A stretch of DNA of 56,378 nt from Spirochaetota bacterium (GTDB taxonomy: Bacteria > Spirochaetota > Spirochaetia > Treponematales > UBA12059). The first letter of the stretch is position 1. Each line of letters begins with the position of its first letter. This document shows positions 17,782 to 25,580 of this stretch, piece by piece. The notes below the pieces were generated by a model that searched no databases, was not told the origin of the DNA, and worked only from the letters and a program-made list of their open reading frames with translations. The stretch spans positions 1 through 56,378 of the forward strand of contig JAKQKE010000139.1 in assembly GCA_029560805.1 (NCBI GenBank). The letters run 5' to 3'. The translations under genes were made by a program, and so were the position numbers.

Positions 17782-18675
17782 CTATCTCGCGCCCAGCGTG
17801 ACGAAGGCCGCCAGGTCCTCCGCGTCGAGGGGGATGCCGTCGGCACGGACTACGCGGCCGGAGGCGTTCCACCGGGCGGCGTCGAGCACGGTCGCCGAAC
17901 GCTCGGGCCAGAGGGCGGTGGCGGCGACGTACAGGAACAGCCTGCAGATCGGCGCGAAGATCACGGCCGAGCGTTCGTCGTCGAACTCGAACGCGAGCGA
18001 CGCGACGTAGGCGCCGAGCGCGGCGGCCTGGCCGGAGGAGGCGCGGGCCGAGAGCATCATGGCGCTCATCGGCACGGCGCCGTCGCCGAGCGGCAGCCTG
18101 GCGCGCAGGGCGTCCATCGGGCGCGGCAGATAGACGGCTATGGGAGCGGCCCACTCGTCGGCCCAGCGCGCGGGCACCGGCTGGGGGTTCGGCTCCGCGG
18201 CCGCGGCCAGCACCGCGTCGAGCGGCGCGGTGCCGACGAAGGCGCGCCCCGACGAGGCGAAGGCCAGGTGGAGCCTGCCGTCGCGGGTCGACCAGGCCTG
18301 GCCGTCCTTGCGCCACGACGGGTCGGACGACAGCCGCATCGAAGCGGCCCCTGCGGGGTAGCGGCCCTCCGCCACGGCGACGACGACGGCCGAACCGTCC
18401 TTCGCGCCGACGAGGGCGAGGGTCATCGAGTCGGTGCGGTCGGCAATGGCCGACGCGCCATTGGCGTCCACACCGGGCATCGAGGCGAGCACGGCCGACA
18501 AGGCGACCCGGTCGAGCCTGGCGTAGGCCGCGGCGCCGACCGGCAGGAGGCGCTCGGCCTCGACGTCGGCGGGGGCTCGCACGACGCTCGCGCAGGAGCC
18601 GGCGGCCAGGGTCGCGAAGGCGGCGATGAGGGTGGAGGCCGCGCGTGATAGCCTCCGCTTCGTTCTCGGCATCAT
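17782..18675 (-). CDS. Predicted lipoprotein of unknown function
   Basis: 297 residues with signal peptide and lipobox AAGSC (Cys near residue 28). The mature part has alternating beta/alpha segments (VGAAAYARLDRVALSAVLASMPG, ALVGAKDGSAVVVAVAEGRYP, RAFVGTAPLDAVLA). This resembles the layout of proteins that score a per-gene threshold, but I recognise no family. It begins in the ATGA overlap with the upstream DUF6765-like gene, so both are made from one minus-strand transcript. Confidence 0.75.
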   Translation of the reverse strand: MMPRTKRRLSRAASTLIAAFATLAAGSCASVVRAPADVEAERLLPVGAAAYARLDRVALSAVLASMPGVDANGASAIADRTDSMTLALVGAKDGSAVVVAVAEGRYPAGAASMRLSSDPSWRKDGQAWSTRDGRLHLAFASSGRAFVGTAPLDAVLAAAAEPNPQPVPARWADEWAAPIAVYLPRPMDALRARLPLGDGAVPMSAMMLSARASSGQAAALGAYVASLAFEFDDERSAVIFAPICRLFLYVAATALWPERSATVLDAARWNASGRVVRADGIPLDAEDLAAFVTLGAR

Positions 18676-19652
18676 AGTCCTTTCTTGCGCAGGAGCGCGG
18701 TCGCGCGCTTCCGGTGCTCGAGCGCCGCCTCGTGCCAGCGGTACAGGTCGCTCCGGTAGAACGACGAATCCGTCCGTACGGCCGCGGCCTGCCCGGTTCC
18801 AGTAGCCCTCGACAGCTGGGCCTTGGCCCAGGCCAGCTTGTCGTAGTGCCTGACGCCGGCGAACGGCGAGGCGTCGGGTGGCGAGCCCGCCTCGCGGCGC
18901 CATAGCCCGTGCTCGTAGGGCCGTATGTTCCAGCATATCACGTAATCCGCCAAACGCTCGTCCTTGGACGGCTTAGCCCAGATCGCCCCGAGCCTGGCGA
19001 CGACGAGCTCGTCGTCGGAGAAGGGCTTGCCGAGGAACACCCGGAGGTAGCGGTAGAGCTTGATCGCCGCGGCGGCGAATCGCTCCCTGTTGACGACCCG
19101 CTCCGAGCCGGCCTTGAGCCTGCGGTCATGCCATACGACATCGGGCTCGTCGGGCGACGACAGGGCCTGGAGATGGCCGGCGGGCGGTAGGCTGGAGGCC
19201 GCGAGCGAGGCGACGATGTCGTTGGTCGGGTCCTGGAGGCCACAGAAATTCTGGTGGGCCCAGCTGTCGGCGAAGGCGTGCGCCGCGATGCCCATCAGGT
19301 AGGGGTCCTTATCCTTGAAGGCGGCGACGAGCAGTTCCTTGACATTATCCGAGTTGGGTGTCACGGTATAGGCCGACGATAAGCCGTCCGCCCGGGCAAA
19401 GGCGGCCTTGGCCTGATCCCCCGGCACGAAGTGGAAGGGCAGGTAGACGTCGCGCTTGACCGCCTCGTCCCAGAACAGGTAGTTCTGGGTTACCGCCAGG
19501 TCGACGCGGCCGCGCGGCGCGTCGAAAGCCAACGGGGTCGTCGACGCGTCGACTTCCTGCGACGAGGCGGCCAGGATGAAGGCGGTCCGCTCGTCGAAGC
19601 CGGCTTCCAGGGCGAGCGCGTAGACCGCGTAGTAATGGAATTCTATATTCAT
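18672..19652 (-). CDS. DUF6765-like protein, possible zinc-phospholipase-C-like fold
   Basis: 326 residues from the ATG giving MNIEFHYYAVYALALEAGF; a TTG nine bases upstream is a possible alternative. The opening NIEFHYYAVY...ILAASSQEVD and GIAAHAFADSWAHQNFCG match my memory of the uncharacterised DUF6765 family. The His/Asp-rich pattern (HxxADxWAHxNF) resembles the metal-binding helices of zinc-dependent phospholipase C/S1-P1 nuclease folds; that link is inference. No signal peptide. Followed by a lipoprotein gene in ATGA overlap and divergent from gpsA. Confidence 0.75.
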   Translation of the reverse strand: MNIEFHYYAVYALALEAGFDERTAFILAASSQEVDASTTPLAFDAPRGRVDLAVTQNYLFWDEAVKRDVYLPFHFVPGDQAKAAFARADGLSSAYTVTPNSDNVKELLVAAFKDKDPYLMGIAAHAFADSWAHQNFCGLQDPTNDIVASLAASSLPPAGHLQALSSPDEPDVVWHDRRLKAGSERVVNRERFAAAAIKLYRYLRVFLGKPFSDDELVVARLGAIWAKPSKDERLADYVICWNIRPYEHGLWRREAGSPPDASPFAGVRHYDKLAWAKAQLSRATGTGQAAAVRTDSSFYRSDLYRWHEAALEHRKRATALLRKKGL

Positions 19653-19721
19653 CGATCGCAAAGATACTCATACGCCCGGCCCGCGGCTATGCACGGTCCG
19701 GGACTATACCGAGGAGGCGAT

Positions 19722-20825
19722 ATGCCTGCACGAAAGCCGCTATCGAGGGCGCCCAGGAAAGCCAAGCCGTCCGGCAAGCGGGTGGGGGTACTCGGCGCCG
19801 GGGCCTGGGGCACGGCGGTGGCCAAGGCCCTGGCGGAGAACGGCCACGACGTGACGATATGGGCCCGCGAGGGCGAGCTGGCGGCCGCCATCAACGAGCG
19901 GCATGAGAACGGCGCGTACCTGCCCGGCGTCGCCCTGCCGGAGCGGCTACGCGCCAGCACCGAGCCGCTCGACGCCGCGAACGGCAGCGAGGCGCTGTTC
20001 ATCGCGGTGCCGTCGCCGTACATGCTGCAGACGGTCAAGCGGGTGCTCACCTCGCCGGACATCATGGAGGGGCGTACCCTCGTCGCCGTACTGACCAAGG
20101 GCTTCGTCGCGACCGAGCGCGGGCCGAGGCTGATCGTCGAGACGCTCGAGGATTACCTTCCCGGCTTCTACCGCGGCAACCTGGTCTACGTCTCGGGGCC
20201 GAGCCACGCCGAGGAGGTGTCGCGGGGGCTGATGACCGGCCTCGCGGCGGCGAGCGTCAACGGGCGCAACGCCATCCGCGTGCGGGAGCTCCTGCAGAGC
20301 CAAAGCCTGCTCGTCTTCCCGTCGCTCGACGTGATAGGCGTGCAGGTCTGCGGCGCGGTCAAGAACGTCGTCGCGATAGCCTTCGGCATGCTGGACGCGC
20401 TCAAGGCGGAGTCGGATGCGTTCGGCGACAATACCGAGTCGATGCTGCTCGCGGCCGGGCTCAACGAGATCCAGGCCTTCGGGCAGGCTCTCGGCGCCAC
20501 GCACCCGGAGACCTTCACCTCGATAGCCGGGGTCGGCGACCTCGACGTGACCTGCCGCTCGATCCACGGGCGCAACCGTCGCTTCGGCCGCGAGATCGTT
20601 CAGAAGGGCGTGCTGGCGCCGTTCGAGAACGCCGCCGACCTGATAGCCAGGATAGGCGAACTCGGCTACTTGCCCGAGGGAGCGCCGGCGAGCGGCTTCG
20701 TCGACCGGATAGCCGCCGAGAAGCGCCTGTCCATGCCTATTTGCCGCGGCGTGCACCGCATCCTCGACAAGGAGCTGACGCCGCGCGAGTTCATAGAGGA
20801 ATACCTGGGAAGCCTGTCGGGCTAG
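19722..20825 (+). CDS. gpsA: NAD(P)-dependent glycerol-3-phosphate dehydrogenase
   Basis: Reduces dihydroxyacetone phosphate to sn-glycerol-3-phosphate for phospholipid synthesis; cytoplasmic. 367 residues from the ATG after GAGGAGG, with a basic extension of about 20 residues before the Rossmann motif GVLGAGAWGTAVAKALAENGH. Further hallmarks are VSGPSHAEEVSRG, GVQVCGAVKNVVAIAFGML (catalytic Lys), FTSIAGVGDLDVTCRS and GRNRRFGREI. The TAG stop shares bases with the stop of a convergent small gene (CTAG). Confidence 0.96.
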   Translation: MPARKPLSRAPRKAKPSGKRVGVLGAGAWGTAVAKALAENGHDVTIWAREGELAAAINERHENGAYLPGVALPERLRASTEPLDAANGSEALFIAVPSPYMLQTVKRVLTSPDIMEGRTLVAVLTKGFVATERGPRLIVETLEDYLPGFYRGNLVYVSGPSHAEEVSRGLMTGLAAASVNGRNAIRVRELLQSQSLLVFPSLDVIGVQVCGAVKNVVAIAFGMLDALKAESDAFGDNTESMLLAAGLNEIQAFGQALGATHPETFTSIAGVGDLDVTCRSIHGRNRRFGREIVQKGVLAPFENAADLIARIGELGYLPEGAPASGFVDRIAAEKRLSMPICRGVHRILDKELTPREFIEEYLGSLSG

Positions 20826-21070
20826 GCGGCGCCTGGGGCTTGGAAGGAGCGGCCGGACGCATCGTCCGTCGGCTCCTCCCGTTCCTCGTCGGGCCGTCCA
20901 GCGGCCCGCGCCGGCGAATTGGCGCGCCGCGCCTGGGCCGTCGCCGCGCGATACGTGGGCAGTAGCCTGTCCAGCTCGCGGAAGAAGCTGTCCCAGGCTC
21001 CGTCCACGAAGGCCGCGCCTGGCGCGTCTCGCTCGCGTTGCTCGAATATAACGTACATGATGGGATCCAT
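20822..21070 (-). CDS. Small hypothetical protein
   Basis: 82 codons. The first 40 residues (MDPIMYVIFEQRERDAPGAA, AWDSFFRELDRLLPTYRAA) look folded and have strongly GC-biased third positions. The second half is charged and low-complexity. The start is weakly supported (GACGGA before ATG; a second ATG lies four codons on). Its stop overlaps gpsA in a CTAG, a layout also seen at two other convergent gene ends here, which supports it being real. No family recognised. Confidence 0.5.
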   Translation of the reverse strand: MDPIMYVIFEQRERDAPGAAFVDGAWDSFFRELDRLLPTYRAATAQARRANSPARAAGRPDEEREEPTDDASGRSFQAPGAA

Positions 21071-21100
21071 TCCGTCTGGATCGGCCCTAGGCTCGATCCT

Positions 21101-21122
21101 CCGGCGCCGGAGCGCCGGTTTT
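21101..21122 (+). terminator. Rho-independent terminator
   Basis: Perfect 7-bp GC stem CCGGCGC/GCGCCGG (21101-21107 and 21112-21118) with a CGGA loop, then TTTT. It is oriented to stop rightward transcription, most likely readthrough from gpsA across the small minus-strand gene. Confidence 0.7.
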
Positions 21123-21434
21123 ACCGTCTGATACCTATGAGATGATGCGGAGGGGAGCGGTAGCGGTGGAAGTCGGGGAGACTCCCCTCAGCGGCCTGCC
21201 TTGGCGGCGTCGAGTACCGATATCATCATTGAGCGCCTCCGTGCGCCGAGGTCCTGGATTGCCGTCGTCGGCCGCGGGAGCGGCCCTGAGATCCGACCGG
21301 CCTGTCCGAACCCGCATCATAGTCTCAGAAACTGGCGCGCGCGGCAAGTGGACAGAAACACTTTACTCGAACCGTCCTTTGTCGGTATCCTATGCTCACT
21401 CAATCATCATCAAGAGAGTACCACGAGGTTTCCG
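21123..21434 (+). other. Intergenic stretch; possible structured RNA, no supported gene
   Basis: No convincing reading frame. TGAG-ATGATGCGG (21138-21150) can pair with CCGCATCAT-agt-CTCA (21312-21327). This closes about 160 nt that include smaller stems (AGGGGAG/CTCCCCT; GGCCGC-GGGA-GCGGCC). A candidate promoter for the FmdB-type gene (TTTACT 21362-21367, 18 nt, TATCCT 21386-21391) lies to the right. It matches no RNA family I could recognise. Confidence 0.25.
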
Positions 21435-21767
21435 ATGCCGACGTACGAATACGAATGCAGAGCGTGCGGTTACACGTTCGAGCGGGTCCAGAGCATGTCC
21501 GACGAGCCGGTCCGCGAGTGTCCCGAATGCGGACACGAGGTCCGCAGGCTGATCTTCGGAGGCTCGGGGGTCATCTTCAAGGGGTCGGGTTTCTACGTCA
21601 ACGATTCGAAGGGCAAGAACCCGGCCGCCCCGAAGGCCAAGCCCGGCGCCTCCGAGTCCGCCGAGCCGAAGGCCGCAGAGGCCAAGTCCGGTTCCGACGG
21701 TGTCGCTCCCTCCAAGCCTAGCGTGCCGGCGGACCCGAAGCCCGCCAAAGCCAAGGAAAGCGTCTGA
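21435..21767 (+). CDS. FmdB-family zinc-ribbon protein
   Basis: 110 residues. MPTYEYECRACGYTFERVQS...CPECGHEV is the standard FmdB/CxxC-CxxC regulatory zinc ribbon, followed by GGSGVIFKGSGFYVND, also standard. The rest is an Ala/Lys/Pro-rich tail of about 55 residues. A GAGG lies before the ATG. Proteins of this family are named as putative formamidase regulators, but the role is not established. Followed by a second zinc-ribbon gene overlapping by CTGA. Confidence 0.92.
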   Translation: MPTYEYECRACGYTFERVQSMSDEPVRECPECGHEVRRLIFGGSGVIFKGSGFYVNDSKGKNPAAPKAKPGASESAEPKAAEAKSGSDGVAPSKPSVPADPKPAKAKESV

Positions 21768-22081
21768 GGGCGGGTAAGTCGCCCCGCTTCTTCTGCGAAC
21801 ACTGCGGGACGGAGGTGGGGCGCGACGAGCGGGCCTGCCCAGTATGCGGCCGCTTCTTCTCGGCGGTCCGTTGCCCGCGTTGCGGCTACTCGGGGCCGGC
21901 CGGCAGGTTCGCGGCCGGTTGCCCGGTCTGCGGGTACAGCATGAGCCCCGACGGCGCCTCGGATGGCCTCGGCTCCCGGCCGCGCCGCGATGGCCCGGCG
22001 GCTCCGCTGCCCGTTTGGGTCTGGCTTCTCGCCCTCGGCCTGCTCGCGGCTGCCGTCGCGGCGCTCTGGTCGATACTCTAG
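21764..22081 (+). CDS. Double zinc-ribbon protein with C-terminal membrane span, likely CTG start
   Basis: 105 residues if initiated at CTG 21764, which overlaps the FmdB stop as CTGA and has AAGGAAAG six bases upstream. The only in-frame standard start, GTG 21815, would delete the first CxxC knuckle (FFCEHCG) of a ribbon completed by CPVCG. A second ribbon follows (RCPRCG...CPVCG), then a basic linker and a final span VWVWLLALGLLAAAVAALW. Likely a membrane-tethered metal or protein-binding module; function unknown. Confidence 0.7.
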   Translation: MRAGKSPRFFCEHCGTEVGRDERACPVCGRFFSAVRCPRCGYSGPAGRFAAGCPVCGYSMSPDGASDGLGSRPRRDGPAAPLPVWVWLLALGLLAAAVAALWSIL

Positions 22082-22091
22082 CCGGATCTCG

Positions 22092-22628
22092 TCAGCCGGG
22101 ACTCGTGTCGAGGTGACCAGGGCGAAGTAGCGTGGCCTTGGCCGTGGCCACGTCGAGGTCGTAGATATTGTAGTTCTTGCGAGGGTCGAAGCCTTCGAGC
22201 CTCGCGGCGAAGTTGATCGACGCCGAACCGGCATCGCCCGTGGTCGACCTGTGGAACACGCCGGCGTGCCACATCAGCACGGCCGGGCCGTCGAAGACGG
22301 TCTCGCCGTCATGGACGACGCGCTCCGGCTCCACCACGAACGACTCGATGCGGCGATGCCTGGCCGCGTACAGCTCGACGCTACGCGAGCCGTGGAGGAC
22401 GAGCAGCGTGTCTTCCTGGCAGGCGTGCATGTACCAGGGGCGCTCGACCTCGCCCACGGAGCCCGGGGACAGCGCGAAGCGTCGGTGCACGACGCGCTCG
22501 ATACCGTCGATGTGGCTCAGGTACTCCATCGGCATGATGTCGAGCGCCACGTCCGAACCGCGCTTGAGCGGCTTGAGCTCGATGATGCTATAGAAGCCCC
22601 GTACCTCGTCTATCACGTGCTTCGCCAT
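22092..22628 (-). CDS. Cupin-like protein
   Basis: 178 residues. The centre has a beta-rich, His-containing pattern (HACQEDTLLVLHGSRSVEL...GPAVLMWHAGVFHR) like a double-stranded beta-helix, with paired His and a PWYMH element. No signal peptide. A single gene between the zinc-ribbon gene (10 bp gap, convergent) and the Clp-like gene. Substrate and family are not recognised; it could be a sugar or small-molecule binding or isomerising cupin. Confidence 0.72.
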   Translation of the reverse strand: MAKHVIDEVRGFYSIIELKPLKRGSDVALDIMPMEYLSHIDGIERVVHRRFALSPGSVGEVERPWYMHACQEDTLLVLHGSRSVELYAARHRRIESFVVEPERVVHDGETVFDGPAVLMWHAGVFHRSTTGDAGSASINFAARLEGFDPRKNYNIYDLDVATAKATLLRPGHLDTSPG

Positions 22629-22660
22629 ACGCTACAGTCTTGCGCATGGCGACGATGGAA

Positions 22661-24865
22661 TCAAGGAACGCCGGTCGGGGCGATGCTGACGGTAGCCCCG
22701 GCGGCGTCGACGCGTAGTTCGCCTCGCCCGGCCAGGCCGGAGACCATCGAGGCGAGCGGCACCCCGACGAGGCGCCTGAACGCGCGCTGCAGGTCGCGCG
22801 CGCCCAGCTCGACCGAGTAGCCTTCGGCGAGCAGGAGCTCCAGGGCGGCGTCCGTGAACGATAGCTCGACGCCGTACTCGCGTCGCAGGTTCTCGTTGGC
22901 GTCGCGGACCACGACGCCGGTCAGAATGGCGCGAGCGTCGTCCCTGTCGAGGGCACGGAACGGCACGATGGCGTCGAAGCGGTTGAGCAGCTCGATCGGG
23001 AAGGCCCTACGCAGGGCCGCCATCGGCACCGTGCCCGAAGCCGCGAGCGCGGCCGCCTCCGTGCCGGCCAGGAAGCCGAGCGCGGGGCCGGCGTCTCCCC
23101 CGACGTTGCAGGTGGCCACGATGGTCAGGCCCGAGAACGACAGCGTTCTGCCGGTAGAATCGGTCGCGCGGCCCGCGTCGAGTATCTGCAGGAAGACGCG
23201 GTGCACTTGCTGATGGGCCTTCTCGAACTCGTCGAGGAGGAGCACCCCCCCGGAGCACGCGTCGACCGCCTTGGACAGGAGCGGGGCGTCGTCGTAGCCG
23301 ATGTAGCCGGGAGGCGCGCCGAGGAGGCGCGAGGCGGTATGGCCGTCTGAGAACTCGCTCATGTCGATGCGGAACAGCGCGTCGTCGCGGCCGGATAGGG
23401 CCTTGGCCAGTCGCTCGGCGAAGGCCGTCTTGCCGACGCCCGTCGGGCCGGTCAGCAGGAAGGCGCCGCTCGGCCTGTCCCTGCGCGGGTCGAGCCGCAT
23501 CCTGGCCACCCTGACGGCGTCGGAGACGGACTTGATCGCCGCTTCCTGCCTGAGCACGTCGCGGCCGATGGCGGCCTCGAGGCCGGCCAGCCCGCTCGCC
23601 TCGTCGAGGCCCGGCTCGACCACCACGTTGGCTATGTCCTTGACCGCCTCGAGGAGGTGTCGCTCCGCGAGCTCTTCGTCGCCGCGGAACGCGGCCCTGG
23701 CGGAGGCCCGGTCGAGTACGTCGAGCGCCTTGTCGGGGAAGCGGCGCATCGGCAGGTAGCGCCTGGCCACCTCGACCGAGCGAGCGCGGACAGGCTCCGG
23801 TATCGATACGCCGAAATGGCGCTCGAGCCTCGGGGCGACGCCAGCGACGATACGGCCTATCGTCGTCTCGTCGGGCTCCTTGACCAGCACGGTCTGGAAG
23901 CGCCTGAGCAGGGCGGTGTCCTTTTCAAGGTAGCGCGCGTAGTCGGCGCTCGTCGTCGCCCCGATACAGCGTATGCGCCCGGAGGACAGGGCCGGCTTGA
24001 GGGTCTCCGAGATCGGGTTGTTGGCGAAGGCGGGCACGACCTGGTGGATCTCGTCTATGAACAGGTAGACGTCCTGGAGGCTCTCGGCCGCCTCGACGAG
24101 CTGGTTGACGTTCTCCTCCAGGGCGCCGTGCATCGCGGTGCCGGCGAGGAGCTCGGAGACGCGCACCTCGAAGACGCGGGCGTTCCTGAGGCGGGCCGGC
24201 ACGTCGCCCGACTTGATCCGCATCGCGAGGCCCTGGACGAGGGCGGTCTTGCCGACGCCCGACTCGCCGACGATCAGCGGGTTGGGCTTCCAGTATCGCA
24301 TGAGCACCGAGCTGAGCGCGTCGAGCTCGGCCTCGCGGCCGAAGACCGGGAAGTCGGCGTCCGGCCCGGTCAGTTCGTCGCCGAAGCGCAGGAGCGCGGC
24401 GATCGCCTCGGCGGATTCAGCCCGCGGTCCTATCTCGGGCAACGCTATCTCGTCGGCCGGGATGGCCAGGGCGGGCGCCGCCTCCAGCCTGAAGAACGGC
24501 GCCAGTTCGCCCTTGATCGTCGGCCAGGCGGCCCGTATGAGGTGGGACGGCTCGACCTTCGCGTCGCCCGCGAGTGCCTCGGCCCGCTCGAGTATCGACC
24601 TGAACTCGCCGGAGATCTTGATCGGCCCCTCGACCTCGCGCGGGGCGCTCGACTCGAGGCGCTCGTTGAGCGACTTGATCAGCTCCACGTCGACGACCGC
24701 GTTGTTGCTCTTGGCGATCGCGATGATGTCCGGCAGGTCGAACAGCATCAGGGCCTCGGCCAGGTCGCGGTGGCCGGTCTCCCCGATGGGGCCGCGCAGG
24801 GCTATGTCCTGGGTCTTGACGAGGACGTCCAGGGCGCTGTCCGAATATTTATCGTACCTGGACAT
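22661..24865 (-). CDS. Clp/Hsp100-type AAA+ unfoldase with atypical N-terminal domain
   Basis: 734 residues, two AAA+ rings. D1: Walker A GESGVGKT (200-207), Walker B VYLFIDE (near 270). D2: GPTGVGKT (473-480), VLLLDE (near 545), sensor ATCN, C-terminal arginine GARDLQRAFRR. No ClpB-type coiled-coil insert lies between them. The first about 175 residues lack the usual Clp_N repeats. The D1 pore loop reads AMHG instead of KYRG, so the substrate-gripping Tyr is missing; the D2 loop GYIGYDD keeps its Tyr. A LGF tripeptide (596-598) sits where ClpA/ClpC carry the ClpP-docking IGL/VGF. Start has GAGGAG; it lies 2 bp after its partner gene. Confidence 0.9.
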   Translation of the reverse strand: MSRYDKYSDSALDVLVKTQDIALRGPIGETGHRDLAEALMLFDLPDIIAIAKSNNAVVDVELIKSLNERLESSAPREVEGPIKISGEFRSILERAEALAGDAKVEPSHLIRAAWPTIKGELAPFFRLEAAPALAIPADEIALPEIGPRAESAEAIAALLRFGDELTGPDADFPVFGREAELDALSSVLMRYWKPNPLIVGESGVGKTALVQGLAMRIKSGDVPARLRNARVFEVRVSELLAGTAMHGALEENVNQLVEAAESLQDVYLFIDEIHQVVPAFANNPISETLKPALSSGRIRCIGATTSADYARYLEKDTALLRRFQTVLVKEPDETTIGRIVAGVAPRLERHFGVSIPEPVRARSVEVARRYLPMRRFPDKALDVLDRASARAAFRGDEELAERHLLEAVKDIANVVVEPGLDEASGLAGLEAAIGRDVLRQEAAIKSVSDAVRVARMRLDPRRDRPSGAFLLTGPTGVGKTAFAERLAKALSGRDDALFRIDMSEFSDGHTASRLLGAPPGYIGYDDAPLLSKAVDACSGGVLLLDEFEKAHQQVHRVFLQILDAGRATDSTGRTLSFSGLTIVATCNVGGDAGPALGFLAGTEAAALAASGTVPMAALRRAFPIELLNRFDAIVPFRALDRDDARAILTGVVVRDANENLRREYGVELSFTDAALELLLAEGYSVELGARDLQRAFRRLVGVPLASMVSGLAGRGELRVDAAGATVSIAPTGVP

Positions 24866-24867
24866 GC

Positions 24868-25431
24868 CTACTCCTCGAGCCTGACCGGGGATCCGGCTAG
24901 GCTCAACTTGGCCCGGTCGACGCCGGCGGCCCTCAGGATCCGCTCGGCCCTGCGCACGTTGTCGGCCGTTTCCTCCGCGTCGTCGAGCGACGCCGGGCCG
25001 CCGGCCATGGCAGCGGCGACGGCCGGGTGGTACTCGTCGATGATCTGCACGAGACCGTTCAGGCAACGCATGAACTGCCTGGGGCCGAGCTCGGCGTCCT
25101 CGATCGGGAATTCGACGATGGCCCGTATCTCGCCGTCCCGCTCGTCGTACTCGTACTTGATCAGCTTGGAACGCCAGCAGATACCGAGCAGGGTCCGGTA
25201 CACCCAGCCGGCGTTCGGCCCGTCGGGCGGATAGCGGTAGAGGTTCGGCGCCATCAGCTTGAAGTACTCGCCGTCCTCCTCGACGCGGACGATGATGAAC
25301 ACGCTCGAGTCGCCGTCCTGGTCGCGGTAGAGGTCGGTCGCGAAGCTCGTACGGATATAGTCGTCGTGCACCGAGTATTTGAGCCGCTCGGCGATCAGGT
25401 ACGATTCTATGGTCGACAGCTTCGTTGGCAC
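24868..25431 (-). CDS. YbjN / type III secretion chaperone-like protein
   Basis: 187 residues with a GTG start eight bases after GAGGAG. The N-terminal about 135 residues alternate beta strands and helices in the YbjN/secretion-chaperone layout (SSVFIIVRVEEDGEYFKL, YRTLLGICWRSKLIKYEYDE, IRAIVEFPIEDAEL). The C-terminal about 45 residues are a charged tail. No type III or VI secretion genes are nearby. Encoded 2 bp before the Clp-like ATPase, so it is probably its adaptor or substrate selector (inference). Confidence 0.75.
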   Translation of the reverse strand: MPTKLSTIESYLIAERLKYSVHDDYIRTSFATDLYRDQDGDSSVFIIVRVEEDGEYFKLMAPNLYRYPPDGPNAGWVYRTLLGICWRSKLIKYEYDERDGEIRAIVEFPIEDAELGPRQFMRCLNGLVQIIDEYHPAVAAAMAGGPASLDDAEETADNVRRAERILRAAGVDRAKLSLAGSPVRLEE

Positions 25432-25475
25432 GCGTTCATCTCCTCGGGGGCCGGTTTCGATTGGCTTCTACGTAT

Positions 25476-25504
25476 AGTATATCGAGAAGCGGACCCGATT
25501 TGGA
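25476..25504 (-). promoter_or_regulatory. Candidate promoter for the YbjN-Clp operon
   Basis: Minus strand: TATACT (25481-25476) with a poor -35 TCCAAA (25504-25499) 17 nt upstream. Leader of about 40 nt carries the GAGGAG site. Confidence 0.35.
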
Positions 25505-25545
25505 AGGCCGAGCGCGGTTCTAATCGAATCATCCGTCACCGCGGC

Positions 25546-25574
25546 TTGCGTTGACGGGCCTCCTATCGCATACT
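25546..25574 (+). promoter_or_regulatory. Candidate leaderless promoter of the MocA-like gene
   Basis: TTGCGT (25546-25551), a 17-nt spacer and CATACT (25569-25574), followed by exactly six bases and ATG 25581. This geometry is what decides the start codon used below. Confidence 0.45.
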
Positions 25575-25580
25575 CGCGGC

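Noticed and set aside
21135-21347. 70-codon minus-strand frame upstream of the FmdB gene
   Set aside because: No ribosome site, Arg/Thr-rich random-looking composition, and it lies over a promoter and possible RNA structure.
21150-21360. RNase P RNA (ggtggaagtcgggg and acagaa resemble its conserved boxes)
   Set aside because: Distance between the boxes is too short and the remaining conserved regions are missing.
21815-22081. GTG 21815 as start of the zinc-ribbon membrane protein
   Set aside because: It would remove the first CxxC of the first zinc ribbon and has no better ribosome site than CTG 21764.
23657-25234. 525-codon plus-strand frame across the Clp-YbjN genes
   Set aside because: Shadow of two well-supported minus-strand genes; no ribosome site or domain.
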